Positions 29,201-39,202 of a stretch of 64,000 bases of DNA are shown piece by piece. The stretch lies in NCBI GenBank assembly GCA_030849465.1, contig JARVLF010000006.1, forward strand, positions 620,001-684,000. The letters are read 5' to 3'. The first letter of the stretch is position 1. Each line of letters starts with the position of its first letter. Origin of the DNA: Moesziomyces globuligerus. Lineage: Eukaryota > Basidiomycota > Ustilaginomycetes > Ustilaginales > Ustilaginaceae. The position numbers and the translations under genes are program-made. Under the pieces are notes generated by a model. That model ran no database searches. It saw only the letters and a list, made by a program, of their open reading frames with translations, and was not told where the DNA came from.

Positions 29201-30587
29201 ATGACGGCATGGGTGGCGGGGGCGGAGGAGCGTCCTTCCACTCGATCTCGCCGCGGGCATTACGAATGATGGCGCGGTCGTTGCTCTTGGAACGGGTCGT
29301 GTTGCGCGTCTGGGTGGTGTGGATGCTGGCGGCGCTGTCCTTCTTCTTGGGCGTCCTGTTGGCCGAGGAGGAGGAGGCGCCGTAGGCGAACAAGCTTGGC
29401 TCGACGGGAGGACCGTCGCCAGGGGAAGGCGGATAGATGAGAGCCGATGCCGAGGTGTGGATAGAGGAGGTGGAGGCGAGCGTGTTGCCGTTCAAGGGAC
29501 CGGTGTGCACGCTGAGCGAGGCGGCCATCTTGGACGGGTTGGCGCGCTTGGCGGACTCGAGGATGGTGGAGACGGACGACTTGCTGGGCGCTCGAGGAGC
29601 CGCAGGCACCCTGGATTTGTGCACGGGCGGGTGCGGATGATACTGCGCCTGGCGATCCATCATGGCGGTGTCGTCGGGGCTATCGGCCAGAGGAATCGAG
29701 CAAGTTTCGTGATGGCCTGTGTTGATGTCGTGAAGGTTCCTCACAGCCGTGATGGGCTGGTTGTCATGACTATGACGCAGGTGATGTTGGGCTCGTCCGG
29801 TGTCGTGTGGATCGGCAGAGTCTGTGTTGGCGATGGACGAGATGGAGGTGGTGGGGAGTGCAGACGACGGCAGAGGCGAGTGTGCGCTGCGGGGAGCCAG
29901 AGGATCGGCGGCGGGAGCTGCAGCTGCTGCTGCAGCTGTTGAAATCGAGGTCCGCTTTGCAGCCGCACCCTGGTCGAGCCGAGATGGAGCTGAAGCGGAA
30001 ACTGAAGCTGAAGCTGAAGCAGAAACTGAAGCTGCTGCGTCTGGCTGCGTTGTATTCTTAGCAGCTCCCGCCAGCGCTGCCGCCGCAAGCGAGGATGGAT
30101 TTGTTTTGTTTTTGGCATTCGAACTATCGCTACTGTCGGCAGACTGAGCATGTTTTGCGGCGAGGCGCGACTCTTCGGAGTTGCCGCTGCTGCTGTTTTG
30201 GATGTGCAGCTCGGCGCGTCGGTTTGGCCGAGCGCTTTCAGCAGGAATCGGGTCGACCCGAGCAGCGAGCCGGTTCTGCTCACCTTCTACGCCGCCGCCG
30301 CTGCCTGCGTCGCTGCCTGCGTCGCTGCCTGCGTCCGGGTCGCGTTGCAAGCCACTGTGGCTTGTAACAGACATGAAGCTGTCGAGACCCAGGTCCGAGA
30401 AGCCGAGGTCTTGCAGCGAGGGTGCGAGGCCTTGGACGGGATCCGAGGCCAAGGCCGAGGTGAATGCAGGAAGGCGCGGGACTGTGTCGGAAATGCGAGG
30501 TGCTGCCTCGTCGCGCTCTTCTAGCCTCGGGCTCTGCACAGGCGTCTGCGCAGACGACGCTTTGCGTCCAAAGCGCAACGCCTTCAT
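26271..30587 (-). CDS. Large coiled-coil protein with F-box-like segment
   Basis: 1438 residues from the first ATG (30587). The first about 530 residues are Ser/Ala/Pro-rich, with short repeats encoded by direct DNA repeats (GSDAGSDAGSD near residue 105, and an ASASVSASAS run). Residues about 570-820 are an almost continuous Glu/Arg/Ala coiled coil (EREEAERRHRQRQEAEARRE type). An acidic stretch follows, then a folded C-terminal about 500 residues containing TPDVIARLISHMDYADVKAL, which resembles an F-box helix pair, and a conserved-looking region YLDVLPWRDQIVSTMRLVQD near the end. The C-terminal part may recruit SCF ubiquitin-ligase components, but this is inference. I recognise no named homologue. 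No intron is needed, which is notable for a 4.3-kb gene. Confidence 0.83.
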   Translation of the reverse strand: MKALRFGRKASSAQTPVQSPRLEERDEAAPRISDTVPRLPAFTSALASDPVQGLAPSLQDLGFSDLGLDSFMSVTSHSGLQRDPDAGSDAGSDAGSGGGVEGEQNRLAARVDPIPAESARPNRRAELHIQNSSSGNSEESRLAAKHAQSADSSDSSNAKNKTNPSSLAAAALAGAAKNTTQPDAAASVSASASASVSASAPSRLDQGAAAKRTSISTAAAAAAAPAADPLAPRSAHSPLPSSALPTTSISSIANTDSADPHDTGRAQHHLRHSHDNQPITAVRNLHDINTGHHETCSIPLADSPDDTAMMDRQAQYHPHPPVHKSRVPAAPRAPSKSSVSTILESAKRANPSKMAASLSVHTGPLNGNTLASTSSIHTSASALIYPPSPGDGPPVEPSLFAYGASSSSANRTPKKKDSAASIHTTQTRNTTRSKSNDRAIIRNARGEIEWKDAPPPPPPMPSSSTASQPRRNASPYDAAEPRSRTRSSGQPGSQPSRGSDEARRQRSHTAELPYTAVGSSSADAMPPPRSAAQRPRNRRRSTDEADGFHTADEDDLEAREWERKRDRQMEADRAEVYYKQQARDDEDRRARRRAERQRLEAEAIERERADREARRLARETAEREEAERRHRQRQEAEARRERDKQEAQRRRIQAEREAEEARQRREKEAEERRIRKEHEAEERRKRKEEQAKRDAEEAVKRAEEERLAAIEAERLAKEAAIRAEREAVLEKERQLVEAKRQVEEEDRAARRAGRREDRRAQRALAAGFLPGEIDPEAQQSDDDEDAEETFEHNSDSDDASEAFVDASTEEDTEAKSATTDSMARSTSNLDAPSSTDGSSDMPATPADEKAMSLPPPEATSDLARQSSSNAGHGQVKFAAGTHGEATPTAPPPEKMAPYRSDRFRQAVRLGARRTPATTTMTPSTSLLTATFAATDDEEGAEDEEGDDQQIVQPNGPYREGGITYGRGWCAHGLADPSLTIDHRRYVRVPRAQTDESPAEHDFDEVMYSDLGELIWSATTPDVIARLISHMDYADVKALRQTSQSIRFALGQLAGREIVLSRFLAPIGYRTWTPAKVGAAAEAVVVEKDPMPLSFSDCEAFLLSFELLPEYALVGAEYARAPHKMDARYPRLARATTRAYNRVLTRLRMQPDLRIAAPTRAAGEAAVAISSPWKPGRAGFFRAWVPSTETGGWLSDTELARCERELFIAGVWPHLQKGDVVWDCAVGDERNEGKYVFDGRYLRDLSFMFDRGGHLPSWLNAFAFAPSYYHNIMRSSDASQPVIYLDVLPWRDQIVSTMRLVQDQVETFSPQGARYRIAKWLYRAVINVEPGTVVGDDGVTVDAGWHGRIVIETEGTAEHAKELISRCAGPAESAQTKARLLASVMDADGRPRIPKAPAPTRDGKGNRIETTTPWAIVRARSRPGLIWIRPIDMRERVVF
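29988..30034. repeat. Imperfect GCTGAA hexamer repeat (coding)
   Basis: About seven degenerate copies inside the large coiled-coil gene, encoding an alternating Ser/Ala run on the minus strand. Confidence 0.7.
30301..30336. repeat. 12-bp tandem repeat, three copies (coding)
   Basis: CTGCCTGCGTCG three times, last copy with one change. On the minus strand it encodes repeated Gly-Ser-Asp-Ala in the disordered N-terminal part of the large coiled-coil protein. Copy number probably varies between strains. Confidence 0.85.
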
Positions 30588-31746
30588 CCTGCTCTTACTG
30601 TACTGCGTGTCGGAGAGCTCTCTTTGCGTAGCTGCCAAGGATCCTCTTTGATGCTGATCCTCCAAGGCTGCTTATGCTACTGTATCGTTGGTCGTGATGG
30701 TGTGATGGTGCTAAGCCTACATGTTGACGAGCGTCTGGTGGGTCTGCAGGGTCTTCCGTCCTTCGCCGTGGGGCCAAGGCGATCCTCGTCGCTGGCCACC
30801 GCTTCTCTGGCTCGAGAGGGCTCGAGATGGCTCGAGATGGCTCGTCGCCCGACGCAGGGCAGGCGCACCTCGGCGTCCAGGCGTGGCAAGCGAGGCATCC
30901 AAATCCAGCCTACCGGACGCGAGCCGAGTTGCGCAGATCACGAGCCCCACGAGCCCCACCCGTCGATCCGGCCCGCAGAAATTTCCCTGCATGCGCGCGC
31001 AGCCCCCGCAGCACTTTGGCCCTCACAACCCGCGCCAAGTACACCAACCCCCTCGCCCTGCGCCTTGGCGGATCGACAGACAGGTCTCACCCATCTGTCA
31101 CGTCAAGTCAGCCCCTCCCCATTGCGCGTTGTCGCTTGTTTGCCCCGTCCCGCCATCCTCCCCTCGCATTCGGCCGTATCGCCTCAGCAGTGCACTTTGC
31201 GTGTTGCGACGAGCTCCATGCTACTGCATCACTGAACAAGCTGATCGTCAACGGCGACACCACCATGACCAAGCCGCAACATTTGATCGATGCTGCTTTA
31301 TCGAGTGGCACCTGTACTCGAACGTATCAGAAAGCGATGGTTGTCCGAGGGGCCTGCCGTACTGGACGTACTTGTGCTAGTCCACGACGCCGAGAGAGCA
31401 GACCTCATCGCCCGTTCTGATCGTAACGAGTGCATCTAGGTCAGAGCTCCTCAGGAAGGTGATTGTCCATTTCGGACCTCAATTTTTCGGGCCATCATTT
31501 CGATCTTCCTTTTGTGAAATTGTGCTTATTTTCCAAGCCACCATCATCATCATCACCACACAAGGTCAAGGCAAGGTCACAACACATGGAAAGCAATCAC
31601 AATCAAGCTTGATATGGCAGTTGACCCCTTCTATTTCGGAGCTGAGTCGCTTTTCGTTGAACATCATGCGGAGAGAATAATTGTACAAGAACAGTGCAGT
31701 GAATATGTGGACGTAATGCTAGGGATGCTGGTGCCAAGGTGCGGAC
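30588..31746. other. Intergenic region (about 1.2 kb)
   Basis: Lies upstream of the large coiled-coil gene and downstream of the ATPase gene. It contains a repeated GGCTCGAGAT tract (about 30808-30842) and AATTTTTCGGGCC at 31481-31493. The plus-strand frames here are mutually overlapping and low in protein-like composition; no gene called. Confidence 0.6.
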
Positions 31747-34700
31747 TCAAGCCATCTGGTGGACGGCGGTCGTCTCGGACGAGGTGGTGGGTGCCGAGAC
31801 CATCTTCTTGCTGTGCTGGGCGGCCTGGTTCGTCTTCTCCTTCTCAGAAGCCATCTCCGAGCTGGTCTGGCTTGCCTCGCTGGGGGCCATCTCCTCGTCG
31901 AGGAGCTTGGTGGTGTCTGCGCCGGTGCGACGGTAGTAGACGCGCTTGGCCCACTTCCACGACTCGATGCCGCCGACAAAGATGAGCGTCGAGACAAAGA
32001 TGATGGCCCACTCCCAGCTGACGCCCTTGTGGAGGAAGACGACCTGGTTGAGGCCGGGGATGTAGAGGATGGGGAAGACGCTGAAGAAGCCGCCGACGAC
32101 GCAGAGGAAGAGGAACTTGTTCTTGCCCCACGTGTCGCGGAACCACTGGTTGTACCACTTTCCGTCGTCGCGCATCGAGAAGAAGCTGCGGCGCATGTCG
32201 ACCATCTCCCAGGCCAGGATGAGCGAGAACCACGTGATCACGGCAAACGTCGCCGCACGCGCACGGAAGACGAGGTCGCACGAGTCGCTGTACTCCGAGT
32301 TGCAGTTGAGACCCAGATCGCTGTTGCCCCAGTTGAACGTGATGAGCGTGAACGTGGCCAGGCAGAGCGCTGCCATCAGGAAACCGTAGACGGAGAGGTC
32401 GATGAGCATCTCGGGAGTGAAGATGCCCCACTTGTTCGAGCGCGGCTTCCTCCTCATCACGTCCGCCGACGCCTTCTCCATGCCGAGACCCATGGCGGGG
32501 AATCCCGAGGTAACCATGATGACGTAGAGGATCTCGACGGGCGAGAGAGGGAAGACCGAGAGGCCCGTCTCGTCCTTGAAAGCCAGACCAATGAGAAGCA
32601 CCGCAGCCTGCGCCACGTTCTGAGCGAGCAAGTGGCAGACAAACTTGGTGATGTTGTCGGCCATGCGTCGACCTTCCTCGATGGCGTTTCCGATCGAGGC
32701 AAAGTTGTCGTCCGTGAGCACAATGTCCGAAGCGTCCTTGGCCACATCCGAGCCGTTCATGCCCATGGCGATGCCGACGTCCGACATCTTGAGCGAGGGC
32801 GAGTCGTTGACACCGTCACCGGTCATGGCGCAGAACTTGCCGCGGCGGTGGAGAGCCTCGATCATCCTGACCTTGGTCTGCGGCGCACAGCGGGCGATGA
32901 CCAGCGGAAGCTGAGGAAGTGCATCGATCTCGGCCTCGGTAAGCTTGTCGAACTGCGAGGCGGTCATGACCAACGTGTCGAGCTCGACCTTGGACATGTT
33001 GGCCGTGTTGCGGGGCACGATGCCGACGTCGAGGGCGATCGCCTTGGCGGTGCCTGGGTGGTCGCCCGTGAGCATGCGCACCGTGATGCCGGCCTCCTTG
33101 CACTTTCGCACCGCACCGGCCGTCTCAGGACGAGGAGGATCGTAGAGGCCGACGAGTCCGAGGAAGATCATGTTCGACTCGACATCGGCACGCTCGAGTT
33201 CATCGCCGAGCTCCTTCTCCTGCGTGGAAATCTCGCGATGAGCGAGGGCGAGCACTCGAAGTCCCTGGGAAGCAAGGGCCTCCATGTTCTCGAGAACCCG
33301 CGACTCAAAGTCGTCATCAAAGTCGACGAGGCCCTCGGTGGTTTGAGCCTTGACGCACGACTCGAGCACGCGCTCGACGGCGCCCTTCATCATGGCGTAG
33401 CCCTGGTGCGTCTTGTTGTTGACGTAGGTGACCGCCATGCGCTTGACCGAGCTGTCGAAGGGGTATTCGGCGATCTGCGACCACTTGGCGGCGGCGCGGT
33501 CCTTCTCGGTGACCTCCTTGTCCGGGTTGGTGCCCTTGGTCAGACGAAGACGGCCCCATGCGAAGCGGGTGGCAAACGTCTGGATGGCGCACTCGGTAGG
33601 GTCACCGTGAGCAGTCCAGGCGTGCGTCTCCTTGTCCTTGAACACAGTGGCCAGGTTGCAGAGCGAAGCGACGTTCATGAAGTCTTCAAAGCGGTCGTTG
33701 CCCTCGACCTTGTCGGACTTGCCGTTGCGAGCCACGACCTCGCCTGCGTCTTCGACAGAGTCGCGCGCGGTCTTGGCGTCGCGGGGCTCGATGTTGTCCA
33801 CGCTGACCTCTCCAAGGGTGGGGTTGAAAGGCTCGTTGGTCTCCGAGACGCTGTAGGTGCCCGAGGCGGGGACCCAGGCCTTGCGGACGACCATCTTGCC
33901 CTGGGTGAGCGTGCCGGTCTTGTCGGAGCAAATATCGTTGATGGAACCGAGCGCCTCGAGCGAGTCGAGCTTTCGGACAATGACGTTCTTCTTGACCATC
34001 GCCTTGCTACCCATGGCCATGGTGATCGTGAGAACGGCGGTGAGCGAGGCGGGAATCATCGAGACACCCGTGGCGACGGCGTAGATGATGACCTCGTTGT
34101 CGGTCCAGTTGTTCGAAAGGAAGACGATGATGGCGAAGAGGACGGCAACGAAGAACAGGGCCACAGCAAGCTGCGAGAGACGTCGCTGAAGCGGAGTGCC
34201 CTTGTTGGTGCCGAGGAAGTTGTTGACCTTGTCCCAGACGGTCAGAGCACCGGCCTGGACGTAGCGGTGAGGACCAGCCTTGCCGTAGGCGTTGCGCTTG
34301 ACATCGCGAATCTTCTGCGCCTTGGCGGCGCCACGGAGAGCGTCGGCGATCTTGCCGATTTCGGTGTTCATGCCGGTGCCGACGACGACACCAGTGGCGC
34401 GGCCCTTGGTGACGGTGGACGAGGTGAAAGCCATGTTGAGGCGGTCGCCGACGCCGATGTCTTCGGCGGCCGAGTAGGTCTGAGTGTGGTCCTTGGCGAC
34501 GGGAAGCGATTCTCCGGTCAGGAGGGCTTCGTCCGTCTCGAAGTTCATCGAGTCGATGAGGCGGCAGTCGGCAGGGACAGTGTCACCGGTGGTGAGCTCG
34601 ATGATGTCTCCTGGCACGACTTCGTTTGCCGAGATGGTCTCGCCGTCACCGTTTCGGATGACGCGAGCGGTGGGGGAAGCCAGGTCACGGAGTGCGTTCA

Positions 34701-35094
34701 TGGTCTTCTCGGCGGAGAGTTCCTGGAAGAAGCCAACGATGATGTTGATAGCAACGACACCAGCAAGCACACCACCCTCGATCCAAGATCCGATGGCCAG
34801 GGAGACGGCCATGGCGATGATCAGGACCAAGGTCATGGCATTGGCGATCTGGTGAAGAGCGATCTTCCAGATGCTGATCTCGTCGCCGCCTTCAAGCTGG
34901 TTAGGGCCGTACTGCTGGCGTCGCGACTCGATGTCGCGCTTGTTGAGGCCGTGCTCGGCATCTTCAACGCCGAGCGCGCGGAGAACGCTGGTGTGGTGGA
35001 ACTGCCATGCCGATTCGAGAGCGTCGTCGACCGAAATGTCGGGACCCTGAATGGTATCGGCACGGGGGAATTTCTCCTCCTCTCTCTTGACCAT
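31747..35094 (-). CDS. ENA-type P-type ATPase (Na+/K+ efflux)
   Basis: 1115 residues, a complete type IID P-type ATPase. An N-terminal cation-ATPase segment (HHTSVLRALGVEDAEHGLNKR) precedes the membrane domain. The actuator loop has TGES near residue 193; the phosphorylated Asp is D391 in DKTGTLTQG; nucleotide-domain motifs include MLTGDHPGTAKAIA and TGDGVNDSPSLK (758-764). About ten membrane spans are present. The family exports Na+ or K+ at the plasma membrane (or endomembrane, depending on paralogue) and supports growth in salt and at high pH. The fungal-type ending has a cytosolic tail with SEASQTSSEMASEKEK. No intron is needed. A TATA-like TATATAA lies about 275 bp upstream. Smuts are known to have more than one such gene; which paralogue this is cannot be told here. 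Confidence 0.95.
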   Translation of the reverse strand: MVKREEEKFPRADTIQGPDISVDDALESAWQFHHTSVLRALGVEDAEHGLNKRDIESRRQQYGPNQLEGGDEISIWKIALHQIANAMTLVLIIAMAVSLAIGSWIEGGVLAGVVAINIIVGFFQELSAEKTMNALRDLASPTARVIRNGDGETISANEVVPGDIIELTTGDTVPADCRLIDSMNFETDEALLTGESLPVAKDHTQTYSAAEDIGVGDRLNMAFTSSTVTKGRATGVVVGTGMNTEIGKIADALRGAAKAQKIRDVKRNAYGKAGPHRYVQAGALTVWDKVNNFLGTNKGTPLQRRLSQLAVALFFVAVLFAIIVFLSNNWTDNEVIIYAVATGVSMIPASLTAVLTITMAMGSKAMVKKNVIVRKLDSLEALGSINDICSDKTGTLTQGKMVVRKAWVPASGTYSVSETNEPFNPTLGEVSVDNIEPRDAKTARDSVEDAGEVVARNGKSDKVEGNDRFEDFMNVASLCNLATVFKDKETHAWTAHGDPTECAIQTFATRFAWGRLRLTKGTNPDKEVTEKDRAAAKWSQIAEYPFDSSVKRMAVTYVNNKTHQGYAMMKGAVERVLESCVKAQTTEGLVDFDDDFESRVLENMEALASQGLRVLALAHREISTQEKELGDELERADVESNMIFLGLVGLYDPPRPETAGAVRKCKEAGITVRMLTGDHPGTAKAIALDVGIVPRNTANMSKVELDTLVMTASQFDKLTEAEIDALPQLPLVIARCAPQTKVRMIEALHRRGKFCAMTGDGVNDSPSLKMSDVGIAMGMNGSDVAKDASDIVLTDDNFASIGNAIEEGRRMADNITKFVCHLLAQNVAQAAVLLIGLAFKDETGLSVFPLSPVEILYVIMVTSGFPAMGLGMEKASADVMRRKPRSNKWGIFTPEMLIDLSVYGFLMAALCLATFTLITFNWGNSDLGLNCNSEYSDSCDLVFRARAATFAVITWFSLILAWEMVDMRRSFFSMRDDGKWYNQWFRDTWGKNKFLFLCVVGGFFSVFPILYIPGLNQVVFLHKGVSWEWAIIFVSTLIFVGGIESWKWAKRVYYRRTGADTTKLLDEEMAPSEASQTSSEMASEKEKTNQAAQHSKKMVSAPTTSSETTAVHQMA

Positions 35095-37066
35095 GATAGG
35101 CGAAGACTTGTTTGGAGAGTTTGTTTAGCTTTGTTGGGGAAGAGCTGATTGTCAACCTTTAGGCGCTTTCGAGACTGCGCTTGTGAAAGTCAGCTGAGTC
35201 GCCTATCGCAGACAGGTAGGTCGATCAGCGTGCGTGAGGGAAGGGTGGAGCAATCTTAGCTCCATGTGAAGAGGGGAAGGGAGGCTGAGATGGTGTTTCT
35301 CGATCTTGTTTGGTTGAGAACCGTTGTAGAAGAAGGGGGAGGAAGAAGCCGCCGGAGGCTTCAAGTTATATACCTTTCGCCGTTTCGACAGAGATAGCGA
35401 TGAACTCATCTTGGCGGAGCGAGGGGGACCCTGGAAGACGAGGGAGGCGGCATGCCAAGACCGAAGGCTCGCGAGTCGAGACGAGGAAGATCAGGCGTGG
35501 CTTCAGTGTAGGCGAGCGAGAAACGTGGGCGGCTGGGGGTTGATCGCGAGCAAGAAGGTGGAGCAGATTAGAGCGCTGTCGAAGAGCGCCGGGCACGCGG
35601 GCAGTGTCGGCACGGACGCTGACTGGACCGAGCCGTAGCTGCAGGATGCCAAGAAACGCGGATGGCGATATCAAACCACCGATGTTCCCACAGAGTGAAG
35701 CTGATGCTGCGCGAATTTTGGCTGGAGAGCCCTGGGCAAAGGAGCAGAGGTCAGGCAACCGCAGGCAAGGTGTCTCACGAGAGGCTCGCCGATAGGGGCC
35801 ACGTTGCCAGGGCTCAAGCGTCCGGAAGAGGCATCTACGACACGAGAACTGACGTCCACAAAGTCTCACCATCGATGGTGTAGCAAGGGCACTGCGACGG
35901 CGTTCATCTACCAGACGCGTCATGGAGCAAGAGGCGGTACGTTACCGGCACCGCTGCGGCCAAGAGTTTGTTCGTCGCGGCGTCTGCAGCTGCAGCTTCG
36001 CCATAGCTTGCTTGCGTCAGGGCGAGTGGATTTTGCGGCCTAAAGTCAGCGAGAAGTCATTGTCGGAATGATGACCGCTACGCCATCAGGGCGAAGTGCC
36101 AAGAGACAGTGACAGGAACGAAACCCAGCCTTAATGGACGTTTGCCGCTCCTCAGGCGGTAGAGCTGTGTCGACGCTGTGTTCCGCCGCCAAGTGGAGTT
36201 GCCAAGACCGCCACTCTCTTGCTCTCATCTCGTGCCTTTAAGTTGCTGGCTGAGCCTGACGCAAAGTATACGCTAGTCTTGGCATGTGGAGAAAATTTCG
36301 CCGGGCCGAGATAGCCAGCGACACTACGCTAGTGCCGTCTCTCCGCATTCTGTGCTTCTTCCTCGGAGAATAAGTTTGAAATTCGCGTGCCGATTCCAAC
36401 ACCAAGTTTCGACCTAGTCTAGCGCGCTAAAGAGGCCGTCGGTCTAGCTTCCAGCCTAAGTTAGGGTACAATGTGCGTCAGCTCGAGTTACCGCAGGCAA
36501 CGACAAGGTCACCACACGACGTAGGACCACCGGCTTCCTCCGAGCGTGCTCCACCTTGCTCGGGCCGCATTGCGCCATCGTAGCCGCGCACCATGGACAA
36601 ACGGGCTGTGAAGGAGAGCGACGCTGCGTCGGGATTCCATCGTCCGTCGTCGTTGCCACCAGGCACGCCAAGGACATGGCCGCCGGCAAGCAGTTGAGAC
36701 TGGTGTATCGTGTCGACTCAAAGCGACCTCGCTGAGCAGACGCAACGTGTTCACACGAGCAATGCCAAGAAACTGGCTGCAGCCGCACGTGGCATTGCAT
36801 GGGCCGTCCCATGGAAAGTGCCTGGCCTCCTCGAGGCCTTTGTCATGGTGCCTGACGACACACTGCAGCCGACATCGCCTGCTCCCCGGTTCCTCGACCC
36901 GCCAACCACCTCTCGGATCTATTGCAGCCGAGTCTTGGCACGGGTCCTGACCAAGTCGTGACGCCGGTAACTCCATCATCCTTGCTGCTCGTGCATACCA
37001 CAGTTCCTAGGACCACGCAGCAGTCTTTCGACCGGGTGGCTCAAATTGGCGGCAGATGATCATGCA
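35095..37066. other. Gene desert (about 2 kb)
   Basis: No convincing gene. Frames at 35366-35923 and 36509-36979 (minus) are rich in Arg, Cys, Trp and Ser with no family resemblance. It includes the ATPase promoter, an AAAATTTCGCCGGGCC motif at 36292-36307, and the 7-nt last exon of the CCCH gene at its edge. Old, decayed sequence is possible, but I see no terminal repeats. Confidence 0.55.
35367..35372 (-). promoter_or_regulatory. TATA-like box for the ENA-type ATPase
   Basis: Reads TATATAA on the coding strand, 273-278 bp upstream of the ATPase ATG. Confidence 0.4.
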
Positions 37067-39202
37067 TCAGTGTCTGTACAGGCACCATACGTTGGGGAGG
37101 AAGAAGGCAGAGTCAGCAAGAATACCCTAGAGCGTTCTCTCGTCATGTCGTATCACCGCAATCGACCGCCGGACAGCACCACGATTCCCTGCCCTCGGAA
37201 TGGCCGGGCACGCGGATCGCACAGCTGGTGAAGTCCCTCGTTGCTCGACGCCTCCTGCCGGCGGCACAAAGTTGGCCACGATGGTGATAATCGGCACGAT
37301 GATCTGATACTTACGACCAGAGACAGTCGTCGCCATGTGGGCACTGTTCTCCTCGTGCAACAATAGGGCATTTGCGGCTCTTGAGCGCTTTACGAATGCT
37401 TTCCTTGCGCTCCTCCGGGATGGGGTCGTGCGAGAAGTTGCAAATTGGTTTGCTGCAGCCGAACTTGGACAAGTGAAAGAAGACACACGGGCTCGAGAGC
37501 GATTGCGTGAGATGGCGTTTCTCGGCTGGCTCCTGTACCAATTGTTTCAGAAAGCAGAAGATCATTCTCGTCAGTAACAGTTCGGTGACACTTTGACTAA
37601 AGACCACCTGGCGATGCTCACGACTCGTGGCGCGTCCTTCGCAGCTTCAGCCTGGCTTTTGAAGAGGTAATCGAGGTCAATGGCACGATGCGCATATTTG
37701 CGATAGGCGTTCGATTCCACGGCGTAGCCGGGCACCTGGATCAGATTCACTTTCGTCTCAAGCAAGCCGCGCTTGTGGATCATGGCGAGATCCTCCTTGT
37801 ATCCGTAGTCGTCCAAACCGCCCAGGTAGGCGCGGAAGCATCGCGGATCGCGGATCGCATCGGCAAGCGCCGCCTTGACGCGGAGATCGGCGGCCTGGCT
37901 CGCCTTGCCCACGTTGACCAAGTAATTGTACGGTCCGCTGTCGACGAGTCCCTGCACGAAATCAAAGAAAGTTGCCTTGGTGACGATGCGCGCGAATTCG
38001 AGCACGGACGAGAGCGGGATCACCGCACAGAAGATGCGGATGCGCAGATCCAACTTCTTTGAATCTAGGCGATGCTTCTTGGCGATGCGTTCCCGTAGCT
38101 CGTTGAAGCAGAATTTGCCGCCCTCATAGCCCAGATTCATGTGTCGTGGGTCGAACAAGAGGTTGTCGCCATCCAGAATCACCATGATATGCTGATCCGG
38201 TGCTTTATCCAGCATCACTCCCGCGATTGGCTCGGTAGGAGGCCCGTCCGGCATGAGCGCATACTCCTCGTTCGGATCCCATACCGTCTCGGATTGGTAA
38301 TGCCCGATGAACGCATCCGGCCCAGAGCGCTGCAGATCTGACAGCTTTGGTCGCGAAAAAGAAAGCGAAGCCTTCGCTTCTGTTGACGATTCGGAATCTT
38401 GCGTGACGGCGTCGTCGAGCACGACAGATTCGAGCTTCAGGCCTCGAGTCTCTGCATTTTGCGACGCTGAAGGATCTTGCGCGCCTCCGGTTAAGGAGGC
38501 ATTTATCGAATCGTTGATGCGACCTCCGTTTTTGGCTGCGAAGAAGGCTCGCAGGCGCTCCTGTACCGACGATATCTGGTCGTCTGCTTGCGGGTCTGCC
38601 TCGGTCGTTTCTGCGTGAAGGTCGGCATGGGCCTCAGTCATGTCGTCCACCATGGAAGATGATTCGGTTTGCCCGTCAGCAATCGACAAAGCTCTTTGTG
38701 ATAATGCCTCCGATTTCTTCAACGCCTGCGCTTCCTTGCGCGGAGGCTTCCGGTCCTTTCGGGAAGTACTGTCGGTCTTTTGTTTTGACTGCGTCTTCGC
38801 CAATTGGCGATCATTCTCTGGTGATGTTGATCCGAGCTTCGACTTCCGGTCAGCGCTCCAATAGGTCTGACCATCAAGACGTTTTCCGGAGGATTTTGAG
38901 AAGCCCGTGAGCTTTTGCTGCGATTCAGATTGCTTGTCGGCAGCTGGCAACGGGTCAGCCTTAGCCTTGCTATATTTGGACCCGATGGGAGACATCTTTT
39001 GGCCGTGCTTCACCACGACAAGTCGCTTTGTTGGCGGCGTAGCCATTTGCGAGGTAGACGTTGCATTGTCACCAGGGGCTGTGGACGTTGAGGCCAGCCG
39101 TGTGGTCTGGTATACGGGCTTTAGCACCGGAACAGCGCGACTGGAGGAAGCCCGAGCAGCGGCAATCTGCCTCACCGCAACGGCGGACGATGCAGCCCGC
39201 AT
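37067..39202 (-). CDS. CCCH zinc-finger protein with DUF7923-like domain (three exons)
   Basis: Exons 39202-37622, 37532-37315 and 37073-37067; 601 residues. Intron 1 (37621-37533) is GTGAGC..TACAG, in phase. Intron 2 (37314-37074, 241 nt) is GTAAGT..TACAG with a CTGAC branch site and leads to a 7-nt exon that encodes the end of Ser, then His and the stop. The N-terminal about 40 residues (MRAASSAVAVRQIAAARASS) look like a mitochondrial presequence. Residues about 350-520 form a NYN/DUF7923-like domain (IMVILDGDNLLF). Two zinc fingers close the protein: CVFFHLSKFGC..C..H and CPIVARGEQC-PHGDDC-LWSH. The last His exists only if intron 2 is removed; unspliced, the frame stops just after CLWS. 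RNA binding or RNA processing is inferred from the fold. Confidence 0.8.

Noticed and set aside
31759..35148. A 1129-codon open frame antisense to the ENA-type ATPase
   Set aside because: The ATPase strand has all family motifs. The antisense frame stays open because the codon bias avoids TTA, CTA and TCA on the coding strand. Its sequence is Asp/Gly/Arg/Val-rich with no family resemblance.
36509..36979. A 156-codon frame in the 2-kb region after the ATPase
   Set aside because: Rich in Arg, Cys and Trp; no domain, no splice logic and no conserved motif that I can see.
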